Source of the DNA: Tomocerus qinae
Lineage: Eukaryota; Arthropoda; Collembola; Entomobryomorpha; Tomoceridae
Direction: 5' to 3'
Length of the DNA: 64,000 bases
NCBI GenBank assembly: GCA_020055645.1
Contig: CM034546.1
Location: 117,788,375-117,852,374 of the forward strand
Of the stretch, positions 9,267 through 22,229 are shown piece after piece. The notes beneath the pieces are model-generated. The model searched no databases. It saw only the letters and a program-made list of their open reading frames with translations, and had not been told where the DNA came from. The translations under genes were made by a program, and so were the position numbers. Numbering within the stretch: the first letter of the stretch is position 1; each line of letters begins with the position of its first letter.

Positions 9267-11762
9267 TCATAGACAGTATTGTGCTAAATTGAGCAAAGCT
9301 GTAACTGAAGATCCTCCTTCGCTTCTTTGTTCAAGGATATCATAATTAGGAGATCCTGTTATGTAAGTCTTCCTGTACTCGAAATGCACCTTTTCTTCTA
9401 TAATCGTTGCCAAAACCGCTTTATCTTGTTTCATTGCCACAATCCACTTTACCTATAGAAAGTAACAGCAAAGCATTTATACAATATTCCTTCCAAGACT
9501 ATACATCAAAGATCATTGCAAGTGTAATTACCATATTTGGGATACAAATAGATAAATCTCCAAGATTTAGATCGATTCTTTTGTAAAAATGATTAACATT
9601 CGGTAGTCTTTCCATCCATGGCCAAATCATATAATCCAGCATTCCTGGTGCATCGTTCCCTGAAAAAATAGAAGAAATTATGAAAAATATTTCTGTCTTG
9701 ACAAAATCTGCAACTTTCTGATGTATACCTCCATAGAATAGTGTTCCTCGTCTTGATAACTCTTTCTCAAAAACAACTAACGCATTAGTAAGTTCTTTCA
9801 GCACATCCATAGCTTCCTTCTGATCCACTGTTTCTCTGCCTATCAACTCCAAACTTTTGTAGTAAAGACTTATAACCTGTTGGAAAATGAAAGATTAATG
9901 GTTATCCATTCATTGCAATCAAATTGAAAATTAACTAAAATTTTATCAGATCTACTATATTTTCGTACTGAAAATACAATTGCCGATTCATACGCTTATA
10001 GCACCAAAAAAAGTTAACACAAATTACTTTGTTAAAACGTTCAACCCAAACTCGGTCCAATCCTTTTTGATATGGAACTGGGGAGTTCAGTTTTCTTCCT
10101 GAATAATTTTCATCGATGTAATCACAAACAATTAAACTTTCATACAAAATTCCATTAGCATCTTCAGTAGTCGGCACTTTTCCTAAAGGATTTTTTTCCA
10201 GTAAGAATTCTGGTTTTTGTTTTAAGTTGCAATTTACCACGTCGTATCTGCAAATATTTCACAATTGAATTTCCAAATGTTCAAGTTCTTATGTTATTGA
10301 ATTAAATTATGATAATATAAATTTCTTACTGAATGTTTTTGGCTTCAGCAACAAGTACAGCCCTTTGAGCATATGGACAAAATCTCATATTGTAAATTCG
10401 AAGTATTCCTTCTTTCAATGGAGGACATTGAGCACCTGTAATTACCACATGCATATAATTAATTATTGTACCTTGCATGTCCTTTAGCCCCTTAACTGCT
10501 TATCTATCTGCACTCATAAATAATGTATTTCGTCGTGTTTTGGTCTTCACCCACCTTTAAATATGTGCTATATAACCATTTAAAAAAATAAATACTATCT
10601 GTGTTTGTACATACTCTAGAATACTGGCTTTTTGTCCATGGCTATACATCATCTACACAGGTCATATTAGTCCAATGAAATTTTGTAATTTGGAATTTAA
10701 ATCCTTAAGACGGCCTTTTTAATGGTATAAGCCTTGTTAATGTAGTTATACACGGGGGCTATTTATTTTTAGGTTGATGATTTATGTAATCATAGTATTA
10801 GTCTTATATGATCCTAAACGACAATTTTCATATTAGTTTAATGTCGTACTTTCAGTCAGACAAAGTAGGAGAAGTCCAAAGCATAAAATTGCTATCATAT
10901 ATAGATATCTTTGCGATTTTTCAAGAATAATGATTACATTAAAACATTTCAATTTTATGAAAATGTCAAAAGAATATCGTCATGTAAGGAGTGTGTTAAA
11001 TACAAATTATATCAATAATAATTTTGTCAAACAATTACTAGATGAAGTAAGAAATACGTAGATATTTTAAGGAGGTAAATATCATTCGAACCAAGAAGCT
11101 TTAACCTGGGGTATCCTTTGATTCGAACGATGAAGCGAATCATTACTATATAATAAAAATATTTAATCCTATGTTTTATGTATCCATGTCTCTTGGACTT
11201 TGTGGCTTTTTGTTGCAATGAGCAAGCGTATGCATAACAAAACGGGTCAAAAGTATTTCGAAATTAACCAATACACATGATTATGCTGGATGCCTATCTT
11301 TCCAAATCGAGTCACTCATGCTGGGGGCTACTAGTAAACTATATAACAGAATATTTTTACCAAATGTCTGCCGATATGTCAAAAATATTGGAAAAGTTGA
11401 GATACATATCATGAAATGTCATTTTTTGGTTTTACCATCCAAACATACACACGACGAACTTATAAGTAAATTATTTGGTGCTCTAACGTCAGAGTTTTGT
11501 AAATACATATATAACCTAACAGCAAAACAATATGAATATTATGTTTTAGCATTGCATTACATCGATCAAACTCCAAACCAAACATACTACATATTTTCAT
11601 TAGAAAATTTGAAATATTTATATATAGTCCATAATAATAGTAATAAAATCCATCACAGAGCTATATCTAATCTAAAATGTAATATAATTACATTTCTTTC
11701 ACCAGCAAGAATTTCAATGTGTGAAGTTAAAACTTACCAGTGGACAAATGTTTAGAGTTCAT
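9267..11762 (-). CDS. GSTO1: Glutathione S-transferase omega, complete six-exon gene, 270 aa
   Basis: Exons in transcription order: 11738-11762, 10330-10435, 10028-10247, 9729-9876, 9532-9659, 9267-9452. They join in frame at consensus GT-AG sites; introns are 1302, 82, 151, 69 and 79 nt. The start peptide MNSKHLSTG is typical of omega-class N-termini. The thioredoxin-fold half holds the omega active site RFCPYAQR with catalytic Cys28 (other GST classes use Tyr or Ser), then the glutathione-binding motifs KNPLGKVPT and YESLIVCDYIDE. The helical half has the family motif DYMIWPWMERLP. Omega GSTs are cytosolic enzymes with thioltransferase and dehydroascorbate reductase activity used in redox defence and detoxification. 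The product is about 20-30 residues longer than the usual 240-250, with a C-terminal tail after TGSPNYDIL. An A at -3 supports the start codon. No defect is seen. Confidence 0.97.
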
Positions 11763-12460
11763 TGTGGGAAGAACAAAATTAAATTAAATTGGCTTATAAG
11801 GTAATTGCGTAGGGTTACTTATAAAATTTGAAATTATAAAACCGAATGAAAAGTAAATGTACAGATATTCAGCAGCCGGATTCAAAATTTTGTAGCACGA
11901 TGACTCTAGCTCCTGTTGCTCCTATGTTCGTCTTTGTTTCAAGAGATGCTCTCACAAGCACAACAGAAATGAGAAAATTTACATCTTGAAGCTGTACTTC
12001 TCCTATGTCAATGTTCCGTATTACAGAGTAAACAGTGAAGCCTGTATTGAGAAATCTCACAAAAGCAGATAGGAAGATACAGCTAAAAGTATAAACTTGT
12101 AGAGTTTACAATCAAGTGGAATGCACTTTACGTACTTTCAAATCCTTTAGCTTCACTCGCCTACTTATGCAAAAATTTTAATGAGATATGCAATGTACGC
12201 GTGTATTGTCTGTTTTCTTATGAGATTTCCGAGTCGCTCTGTTCGGTGCGCGTTAAAATTTATGTAGTAAGATTGAATTAATCTTGAGAAAATAATATAA
12301 TTTAAAAAAATAGGATTTTACAACAGTGTTAGTAAATAAGAGATAAAGACATTTTTTCAAAGGAAACATTCTTTCCACATAAATACTTTGATTTGATCTT
12401 CAAACGTGTACCGAACCGAATGACATTTACTATACACATACTCTGATATCTCATAATAAA
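11763..12460 (-). promoter_or_regulatory. GSTO1: 5' flank and likely promoter of GSTO
   Basis: This sequence lies directly upstream of the GSTO start codon. A TATA-like TTATAAG occurs around 11790-11830 on the minus strand, and a small GC-richer patch with CG dinucleotides lies at about 12195-12255. I cannot choose a transcription start, and the first exon may extend into this stretch as 5' UTR. Confidence 0.3.
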
Positions 12461-13411
12461 CTACATTATATCACAATTTTGTTAAAGCATGCTAGAGACA
12501 GTGATTGATTTAAATGCATTTGGCATTGTTGTAATTGTATTTAAACAATGACCTTTTGAGAAATTATAGCACAAAGTCGTGTTTACGATATTATTTGTTT
12601 TGTTATCTGAAAAGCCTACTAATTAGTATAATAGTTGTATTTATATTATAATTGGAAAAAATAAAACTTTTACTGAGCATGATGTGTGTCAAGAAAGTGT
12701 GTGACTCGCAATTAATTTTGAAAAACTAGGTATATAGATATCGATGAATTCCAAGTTTAATTATATCAGAATTCAATGTAGATCTTGAATGACACCAATC
12801 TAAGGACACTTATATAATTCTTTAAATCTATCTGAAAGCAAGAGTTAAGAAATACTCCATCAATACTCTAAATGTAGTATTTGTACGTAAATACGTGACG
12901 ATATTGGCATTGAAACAGCCCATTTACCAGGATTACATTGTTTAGCACAAATTATAGCTATCAGGAATATTACAATTGCAACAACATGGCCTACATTTCA
13001 GAATTTCTTTAATAGACAACTGGAGAATATATACCAAATTGTCTAGAAAATGTTTATATAACAATAAATGATACTTATAGCAATGCTATACAGGCCAATA
13101 GTAAGCAACTGAAAATACTGAGAATATAAACTTGATGCAAATCAAATTGAAGTGTATTTAAGTCATGTCGTGTCTCTGTCTCTGTCGAATCGTGATTTCA
13201 AAATCGAACCACCAGCATGTAGTCAATATTTAAGTTTTGACTGAATGATTCTCATCAATATCTGTACACTATAACTACTACTCATCTTCTTCAAATAATT
13301 ATACCTTAAAATAATTGCCCCAACCATCTTCTCATTATACCTTTATAGATATGTCAAATATAATTGATCTGTGTCCAAAAGGATATGTTGCAAAAATTAT
13401 TATTTTCCGAT

Positions 13412-13459
13412 GGAAAAGGATATCCCACTATCTACAATTTATACCGGATATCTTTTTCC
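13412..13459. repeat. Hairpin, 14-bp stem and 20-nt loop
   Basis: GGAAAAGGATATCC at 13412-13425 pairs with GGATATCTTTTTCC at 13446-13459 with one G-T/A-type mismatch. Pairing does not continue outward, so it is shorter than a microRNA precursor. Confidence 0.5.
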
Positions 13460-15997
13460 TGATACACTATCAGATATAGCAAATGCTACTAAAGTACTTC
13501 TAATCACTTCTAATAATAACAATAAACGATTCTAATTTGTAAAAAAATTCGTATAGAAATTCTGATTACCTATTATAACTGTCCATTCCATGCATCAATT
13601 AATAGAAGTCCTTTTATCTCAGACCTCGTAAATATTTATATTTTTTCATATGAAAATACGGAAAACAAGTAACTGCAATTTGTGATTACCCTTGTAGATA
13701 CTAGCTATGCCTGTTCAAGTACATAATGAAAATTAAAAATGGTAGAATGTTAATTTAAAGAGGTTAAAAAGTAAAATCGTTTACGATTGCGTGTAAAAGG
13801 TAATTTTATAATTTATTCCAAGTAGCCATATATGCCACATGATCCAATATATCAATCAGAAAATGTGAGGTGTAAATAGTAAATAATTATAATTAAATAC
13901 CTAATGCAACAAATTATTGCAGACAATTATTGCATTAAGATACATGTGTGAATGTACCTAATAAAATATTTTTCGAGGTTGGAAAACAAATAGGAAGCAT
14001 GAGTTTACATTGTTTGGTATGCACTGAATGCTTGAATATCCCTTGAGAGTTGTCAATAACAGTTGCATATTAGAGATAAACAAAAAGAAAGCCCTGCACG
14101 TGAGTAGTTGATCATTAATACGGTCATTGTGTTCAAATATGTAACACCAGCATCAATAAGTCCATGTCTTAATACATGCATTTGTATATTTTATGTTGTA
14201 AACGTGCATTAATTGTTCGTACTTACATGCATTTGAGAAGCATAATTTGTATAGCGGTTGCACAAGACTATTTATTATCTCTGCTCTACTCTAGTGTAAC
14301 TATCCTGATGCATTAAAATGAGATTCACTCTTAGATTATGACCCACATCGCATCATATAAAATCTTAGAATAATTTATATGATGCAAGAGCAAGGGTCAA
14401 AAGTCAACTTGCACTTAATTGTGAATTACAATAGATTCCAACGTGGCATAACATAACGGCGATACAAAACCACAATGCAGTGATACAGTTCTGTTTATTA
14501 CAAACCCGTAGTGTAAATAATACGTCTAGACTTACATCGAGACTTTCCACTCCTCTCATTTTTACTCCTCTTGAGTGCATGTAGTATTTTAAAACTAAAC
14601 AAACAATGTATCGTTATGTGGCTATGAATACAAGTAACAGATCTATTTTTTACTATTGCTCTTTCAAGTACTAAATTTCTATGTTTCATCTACCTAAGTA
14701 AATAATATCTAAATCCCCGTGGGTATAAGTACAATGCCTACTTAATTTGTAGTTTCAATACTATTGCAAAATACAACCCGCCTTGTCTACAAGAACAATT
14801 ATGATTCTAATCTATAACCAAACTGAATAAGAAGATACAAACAACACGACCATGGCCTATAATTGCCAAAATAGAAAACTGGAATACGTCATACAAGTAT
14901 AACTCAATATTGGGGAATACGCATATTGATGTAGAATTATATTTTACACTTACCCATCATTAATATGAAGTTTACTAGAACTAGAACACAACAAATGTAC
15001 AATTCGCATTGCTATGTACAACGAAACAAGAAATTGATTTGAATGGGAGTGCCAAATTGCCAAATATTTCAAGTATTTAAATGTGTTTGCCATTCATCCA
15101 CTATTTCAATGTTAGAGTTTTTGTATAGTTCTTAAACTACTATTTATTATGTACCTACTATAGTATTTTGAAATAAGTAGGGGTTTAAATGTGTATTGCA
15201 TATTGAGAAATCATATTGTCTAGCAGGTGAACGGACTGCAACTGACTGAACTGATGATACAGATAGATAAGGAAGTTAATCAACGAAGATTCTCATCAGA
15301 CATACAAAAATAGAACTTTAGGTATGTCTACGTGATGTAGTACCTATGTACATTTGCGAAGTGGATGAAGGTATAGTATAGAGACAGAATAGAAGAAGAA
15401 AATCGTCTCTTATCAAAGATAAATAAGCATTTTTCCTTATCAGATTACACCATTAGCCCCAATTAAAGTGCAGTTTTCTTTCGTTCTTTATTTTACACTG
15501 CCGCATACCAAAAACTGGTGTTTTTTATTGCTTTAGTTATATTATTAGGACACTATAGAGTAAGATCATCTTCAATTTGTAACGTCAAGTTGTAAAGTAA
15601 AGAGATCACATGAAATTACACAGGAAAAGATAGGCCAAAAAGCTTCTTGAATATGTAAATGGCGTACTTGTCAGCAAAGTTGTAGTATAGGGAGTGCAGA
15701 AGATGAATGTATAGGGATCCTCTATTCTGAAACCTTATTGCGAGTGTGAGCCACAAAAAGCGCGCAATATATATGCTACAAAACACACGTTGGGGCGGCC
15801 CTACTCTTCGCCAGCTTGAGCATGAAAAATGCTATCTGCCATGTTTTAAATCATAAAAATATGAAATGTTTTTTAAAAATACTGGCTCGTTATTGCAATC
15901 ATTATAGGAACAAAAATATTTTCAAAATGTCCATATGTTGACCAGAATTAATTTTTTAGCATTAAGTGTGCTTTGAAATACAGCTTCCTACGCCCCG

Positions 15998-16030
15998 GCG
16001 TGGCTTTGGTCATTTACTTACGCGCCACGC
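15998..16030. repeat. GC-rich hairpin inside a GC-rich island
   Basis: GCGTGGC (15998-16004) is complementary to GCCACGC (16024-16030) with a 19-nt loop. It sits in an island (about 15750-16090) much richer in G, C and CG than the surrounding AT-rich DNA. The role is unknown. Confidence 0.4.
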
Positions 16031-19000
16031 ATGAGCAAAGGAATGGAGGGGGCCTATAGCAATTGTGCATGTCTGTACAACCTGCCTTTCATGATCATCT
16101 GATTTGGTTATACTGAAATTGTGTCACGTTCCTCTGGTAGACAGGTAATGTATACTATTCGGTCAGTGTTCCATAAAATAATTTGTAAAATACACTGATG
16201 GCTAATGATTTCAACTTTCGAATGTTTTCCTTAGGTAGTTTTTTTTAACAGCAATAATACTATCAACTAGGATACAAAATGGTAGTTGAAGTAATATAAA
16301 ATTTACCTTATTGTTATTACTATCTGAATAGTAAAATGAAAAAATCTACGCAAATTACATGTAGTGCCATAAAGATCCGATTAAATCTGAGTGTTTGATC
16401 ATAATCTATAGTATTCTAATATCCTCACTTCTCTTCCTCGCCATTGTAAATGACTATTCGACCGTGCAAATCAAGAACGTTTAATTTTGTGGCCTAATAT
16501 ACCAACTGAGTAATAGAGCAATTTCAATGTTGCACACCTGACCAATCCACATTTATACAGATTCAATTTAGTTCAGCTCAGCTGCAAGTCACGAACAAGA
16601 AAAAGTTAATTCAAACGTCCTACAACCTTCCTACTACATTCTTTTACTAAGCTTTTCTCAATAATAATAAAAACTACAAAGATTACTGAATTCCTCACAC
16701 TTGCACACACCAATACAGACTTCTTCACTTCTACCACAGCAGGGTAAAGAACACAAAATGTAATTCATGTCAATGTCAATAAAATTCATACTTACTACAA
16801 TTTGTCTACAATGAACACAAATATACGAATACGTCAACATCACTACTGCCCTAGCTTTATGACTTTTAAATCTCATTTACTATGTGCGAATACCTCACAA
16901 GATTTTTGAATTTTCAGAGAACAGGTAAGGCACAGCGTATACAGTCACAATTTTCATGTTCTTCTCTGAAAAACCAGAAAGATAACAAATTGAAGTTTTT
17001 ATAATCACCGCCTATTATAAAAATAACATTGACACTGCTTAAACTTTATTAGCAATCTTTTATCATTACACACAACCTTGGAATGTACTTTCTGTAATTG
17101 TTAAAAATCTAATTATTTTTAATATTTTAAACACTACATCACCCCCAAGAGATCATTTAACCGAAATGACGGGTTTACATTTACACACTAACCGCATTCA
17201 CACAGACTAACAACTCAAAAGTTTTAAACTTGTTTGCAATGTACCTTTACGATTATAACTTGAGATAATCACCTAGCTGAATCTAGCAAGCAATTATTTT
17301 TTGGGCTTTTGTTGAAACTATCTACAAGAAAGATAAAAATCTTAGGTTTGAGTTATCATGCAAATTTTAATTGATTTTAATAGTACTGAGAGTGTTTGAT
17401 GAATAATCTTTAATAGAATTTTTTCACCCAGAAAGTTTTCCTGTAGTCTTATATGTGGTTAAACTCGACTCACTAGGACAGATGATAAATTTCGCATCAA
17501 TTAATTTCTGCTTTGTGCATGGTTATGGGCTATTTGCATGAAGACGTCAAAAAAGTTGATAGTTTTACATTTTTCAGTCCACGTAGTGTAAGTTATTTGA
17601 TTATTTTGATCGTCGAAGTAGTATTGGTGTGATCCACAAATACAATGTGCCATTTTATTTAGTTTTCCTTTGAAAAGAACAAGTTTCCGAATAAAAAATA
17701 AGGAAAGAATTGTAATAGGTATAATACGTGTGTAGAGCATATCGGATCTGAGACAAAATGTTCTACTTGTTGGTTAGGCACGTTTTTCCTTTTGTTGTTG
17801 ATAAGTATAAGACATATAGTAAAGGAAATGCATGCAAAGAAGATCATCATTCATTCCGCCCTGGTCATATCATAAGGTCTGAATTTATTTACCTTATGGT
17901 GAGTGTTGTTGTGAGATGAATTGTGATTGGAGTGGCTATGAAGGAAATCAGGTGTGGTGTAGGTGAAGTTCAATTTGAATCTTTAGCCTACATTCAATAA
18001 GCTTTCTGTAGTTATAATTTGATATTTTATACGGGGGACAATAGTCTCTGCGTACATATTAATATGCACTTATATTTTATACAAACTCTTCCGAATAGTT
18101 ATGAGTGGAGTAGAATAACGTAAATATTTATGCATTTAAGTAGAATATGATGTAGATAGGGCCGATGAAGTGTGGAGATAGCGTAAATGAACTTGCACCT
18201 GTATGTCTGATATTAAAAGTGCAGCAAAGTCAGTTCAGTGTCCGTCTCTGTCGTTTCACGTCTGACAAGTGTATTCATTTGTTTTAAACGAGTTGTGCGC
18301 ACACTGTGTGTGTTGGGGATACGACGCTGTCACATATCTCATCCTCATGAATCTTCACTTTCTTTTCGAGAATGTGCAGCATAAATGAAGGAGAGATTTT
18401 TGCGACGAGTTATGTCAATATAAACGCATTAGTGTGCCTATTTGCTTATTAACTATCTATATGTACCTACGTAATTACAAGTTTACAAGTCAGGTGCTCT
18501 GGTTAAGGGTCAGCAACAATTTAATAGCTAAAGCAAACCAGTCAGCAAACAAATCTGAAAGAGATCCAATTCACTTGCACTCTCTACATCATTTATATTT
18601 CTATATAATAATACCCTCCATTATCACATTAAAGGTCAATACATCAATACATTTAAATTGATGAGTTGATGATTTGTCAATGGCAGAGTATACATAAATC
18701 CCTGTATATATAAGCCCATATAATGCATAGTAAAATTCTAACCTCTACTCTTGACTCTTACAGTAGTTCTGCTTATGATTGTTAGTTTCTGCAAACTACT
18801 AAATCGTGTATGTTAAACACATGGGATAATAGGGCAAGAGAAAGTGTAATTAAATCCATGTAGATTTACTACTAATTCTAATTTAATTAATCAGTTAGCA
18901 TTTGTAACTGTTGGAGAATGGTTATGACAACTTTGTAATAACTTTTCAATGGAAGGTCAGTTACCTGTCATGTATTTCTCTACTACTGACATTGTAAAAA

Positions 19001-21080
19001 GGAGTTACATCTGTAAAAACGTGAATGTTATGTGAACATGAATTTTTTTTTTGTTAATCCTACTACAGCTAGCGTAACATTCTGACATTGAGAAAGTCAA
19101 ACCTACATAAATCTATTTTTGTTCATAAAATCAGTAAAGCTTGATGCAAATAGAACATTTCTATCTATGGATAAATAAATGAGGAAACTGTGAATAGATT
19201 GACATACTTTGATGGAATAATTTCAGAATATATGTAAATTAGAGCAAATGTAGATCCGTATTTAGTTCTACATCATGCATCTTCCTTACCACAAATGGTA
19301 AATGTAAAAAGTAATAAGATACCTACGAACATGATAATTTACCACATGCATCTGTTGAATATTTAGAAAAATAATTTCGCTTCTTTGAAGAATTACGGTT
19401 CATAAAAATGTATTTCCTCCTCGATTTAGAATATAGCTCAAAGGTCGACCTCCTCGGTAGAAGATTGAAACCGCAATCAGACAGAACCGACCTAGCAAAG
19501 AAAATTAGAATGCTTAAGAACAGATATTTGCATTTGTAGTTTTAACAAGAGGAAATGAAAGTTTGAAAATAAGAATGGTTTCGCGTGATCAAATAGGAGA
19601 TTATACATACGCATAACAATAAGTACATACTGAGAGCGTTAAATCTGAGACTGGAGGACGTAAACAGATTTAAGATCAACTCCTGAACAAGTGAATGCTT
19701 TTATCTCTATCTGTGGTGGGGTCGTTATTGGTTATTTACTGCTAGTCGAGTGGAGATAGTGTAATATTGTGTGCAGAGAAGAGTTGTTAATGCAAATGAC
19801 ACTGGAGAGAGAGAATGAATGAATGGTTGCAATAATGAGGTGAATTAGCAAAGTCTTGAGTGCTACAGCTACAGGGAGTGACTTACTTTTCTCTGTCAGT
19901 TTCTCTTGCTCTTCTTCACTTCTTTACAGCTTGAGCTAGTGGCAACCATTAAATACGTATTTTGCGGTCAGTTTACAGGAGACAAATTACTTTTGAATAG
20001 CCCAATTGCTACACCCCTCTATGAAGACTTTCCACGGAGTATGTGGAACTAATCTCTCAATGGTTAATTGATTGGGCTGCATTCAGACTATATTTATTTA
20101 CAGCTAAGAGCTTTTTGAAAACACTCCTGCACCCATTTGCATATAAATTCTAATTTCACTTAAGTACTCATTCTAAACCCCAAATTCTTGTTTTCATACA
20201 AATGTACGTGATTTGCGAAAATTAGTGAAATTTTGTTGTTTCAAATAATAAAACTGTGAAATTGTAAACACTAAATGTTCTCAATACGCCCTTTGTGTGG
20301 ATTAACATATGATATTTACACAGTTAATAGTTTTCAAAGCGACATCAATGACCAATGTGGACGAATAATGTTCATAGGTACACAACAACAAAACAAGATA
20401 TGGTAATGGTTCTACTAGAATGATGGCCATGAGGCACTATGAGCATTAAAACGTTAACTATTAAAGGCTAGGCTATCTAATCCCCAAAACTAGTAGTGGA
20501 AATAAGTCTGATGAGAGATATAAAGGAGATAGCGGTCAACAGAGTTTACAATAGCTGATTTGCACCCTTATTTACCCGATGGCTACTCCACACGGCAGTT
20601 TTTACTCCATGCCATGTTACAATTTTCTCGTGAATACATTATGTGTATCAGATCAAGCAATCCTCGAAAAGGTCTCTTTATCTACGTGCATCACATATCC
20701 TAGTGTGGCTGGCATCATTTCTCTAATTTACGCATCCATTCCATATGATGAATAGTCCTTAATGCTATGTACGAGACTCTATGTACGTTTTACATTTCTT
20801 TGGACAACATTCGTTGTTTGTGTTCTGTCTATCTCTGTATCTGTGTATAGATACCGTTAAAAAGCGCGTTATGAACTGAATTGAACTGAAACATGAGCAT
20901 AATCAATGCGTCCTCAGGTCATTTATTGGCATGACGGATAATAACTTGTGGGAATCTCCTCCGTATAAAAATCATAGTACATCTTCTTTACTGTATATTT
21001 CAAATTTATAGTCATATTTATTACATAGACGTGTGTCTGCTCTCTTTCCTCCGCTTTATTCTTATCTACTTAATATTCAG

Positions 21081-21318
21081 GGCTCCTCTTCAATTCTCAT
21101 ACTCACATTTTTACATATGGCAAATGTATTTATATAGTCAAAATACTATCAATGAAGACATGGAACTACTCAGTGTAAAGCCCAATGTCCAAGATCAAGA
21201 TTCAAGCCGTTTTCTGAACTTTGAATTTACAGAAACGCATAAATGTCGAAATATACATAAAACCGGATTTCTTTCCTTGCGGAGAACTCCAAAACATTTC
21301 CTTTCACATTCCGTATAA
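21081..21318 (+). CDS. Putative 3'-terminal exon of an unidentified plus-strand gene
   Basis: A strong pyrimidine tract ends in TTAATATTCAG at 21080, followed by an open frame (phase 2 entry) of 78 codons to a TAA at 21316-21318. An AATAAA sits 92 nt further on, at 21410-21415. The second half looks coding: it contains INEDMELLSVKPNVQDQDSS and ends KTGFLSLRRTPKHFLSHSV, with charged residues and RNY-type codons. The first third is Tyr/Phe-rich and could be intron if the weaker acceptor TTTATATAG at 21137 is used. No protein family is recognised and I found no matching upstream exon between 12 and 21 kb. It could be a real last exon, a decayed one, or chance. Confidence 0.33.
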
Positions 21319-21409
21319 AAGAAATATCTACTTTTCCTAACTGAAATTGAAGGTTTCATCATTAGACTCATATTGTTCCCCTGTAAAGATGCAATTCCAT
21401 TTCTAAGTC

Positions 21410-21415
21410 AATAAA
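21410..21415 (+). terminator. Candidate poly(A) signal AATAAA
   Basis: AATAAA lies 92 nt after the stop of the putative exon ending at 21318, at a spacing normal for a short 3' UTR. Confidence 0.3.
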
Positions 21416-21899
21416 CGTTATTTCTCAGTTTCGCTTTGCTGACTTACGGACACAAGAATTAACTTTGTGCTTTATTGTTCCCGATGATATACGATGTGTG
21501 ATAAGCAATTTATATTGAAGCCGAAAGGAAAATGTGATGACGTAATCCTGTCAAGCTAAGTTTTACCCATAAATAACATTAACCCTCCAATTTTCATGGG
21601 ATTTGAACAATTGTCAAAATAATAAAAATTACTAACAACCTGTTTAAAATCAGATTCACATTCTGTCTCATAAGACAAATGTGCACTTACTCTTTCAACA
21701 AGATTCTTTTCATTTTTTCGTTCTTGCCGATAAGTACTATTGCCTAAAGTATAGATTACCCATGGACAATATTCACAGTCAGTTCCTTAAATTTAAGTTA
21801 AAATCTGCACTTTGTTTATCGGTACAACCGCCTGCAAATACATTAAAGCCCAGGTGCCTGGAAACGAAAATAATTTCTCGACTATCATATTTGCCAGTA

Positions 21900-22229
21900 A
21901 CTTTTTTTTGGAAATTCCCTAAGGATCTGAGACCACTGGTCCTACAGCCGTACATTAATTTTTTTAAAATTCTTCGATACTTATTCTATGGTAGTTATAT
22001 TGAAAATTCCACATTTTGGGCTTTGACTTGAAGATATAAATTCGCAATATATAATTCACAAAAAACACACATTTTTCGGCTTCAAACGATGATATCTTCA
22101 AGTCGAAGACCAAAATGTTGAATTTTAAATATAACTACCATAGAATAAGTATCGAAGAATTTTAAAAAAATTATTGGACGGCTGTAGGACCAGTGGTCTC
22201 AGATCCTTAGGGAATTTCCAAAAAAAAGT
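21900..22229. mobile_element. Near-perfect long hairpin (foldback element), 138-bp arms and 54-nt loop
   Basis: Arms 21900-22037 and 22092-22229 are reverse complements with only about six mismatches and no net indels. The tips read ACTTTTTTTTGGAAATTCCC. The low divergence points to a recent insertion or arm homogenisation. It has no coding capacity: the frame open over 21681-22031 overlaps the left arm and is an accident of the repeat. If transcribed it would fold into a long double-stranded RNA, a possible hairpin-siRNA source. No clear target duplication is visible. Confidence 0.75.

Larger units (their letters stand above)
12461..21080. other. Gene-poor stretch
   Basis: No convincing exon on either strand in about 8.6 kb. 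Noted structures are a 14-bp-stem hairpin (13412-13459), a GC-rich island (about 15750-16090), and a CG-containing, promoter-like patch around 18230-18330 with two TCAGT initiator-like words. All are weak. Open frames have the Ile/Tyr/Ser/Cys-rich composition expected by chance. Confidence 0.5.

Noticed and set aside
9660-9728. Continuous reading through the GSTO segment after FYGG
   Set aside because: The frame stays open, but a consensus donor (GTATAC) and acceptor (TTTTTTCAG) bound a 69-nt intron, and removing it restores the omega-family sequence.
9935-10027. Open frame continuing past GSTO exon 3 (RFNK)
   Set aside because: It reads into intron 3. The donor GTAATT and the next exon (VISLYYKSLEL...) give the expected family sequence.
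11080-11135. ATTCGAACC and GATTCGAAC words resembling a minus-strand tRNA T-loop
   Set aside because: No acceptor stem, D arm or anticodon arm can be formed around either.
11318-11755. 145-codon plus-strand frame
   Set aside because: It lies in GSTO intron 1 and overlaps GSTO exon 1 on the other strand. It is rich in Ile/Tyr/Asn/His with no family feature; a frame of this length is expected by chance in a region this size and AT content.
11869-12060. 63-codon minus-strand frame just upstream of GSTO
   Set aside because: Moderately protein-like, but no splice signals lead from it to GSTO, whose start exon is already identified at 11738-11762.
13412-13459. MicroRNA precursor
   Set aside because: The stem is only 14 bp and does not extend outward, too short for a microRNA hairpin.
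21681-22031. 116-codon frame
   Set aside because: Much of it is translation of the left arm of the long hairpin at 21900-22229.
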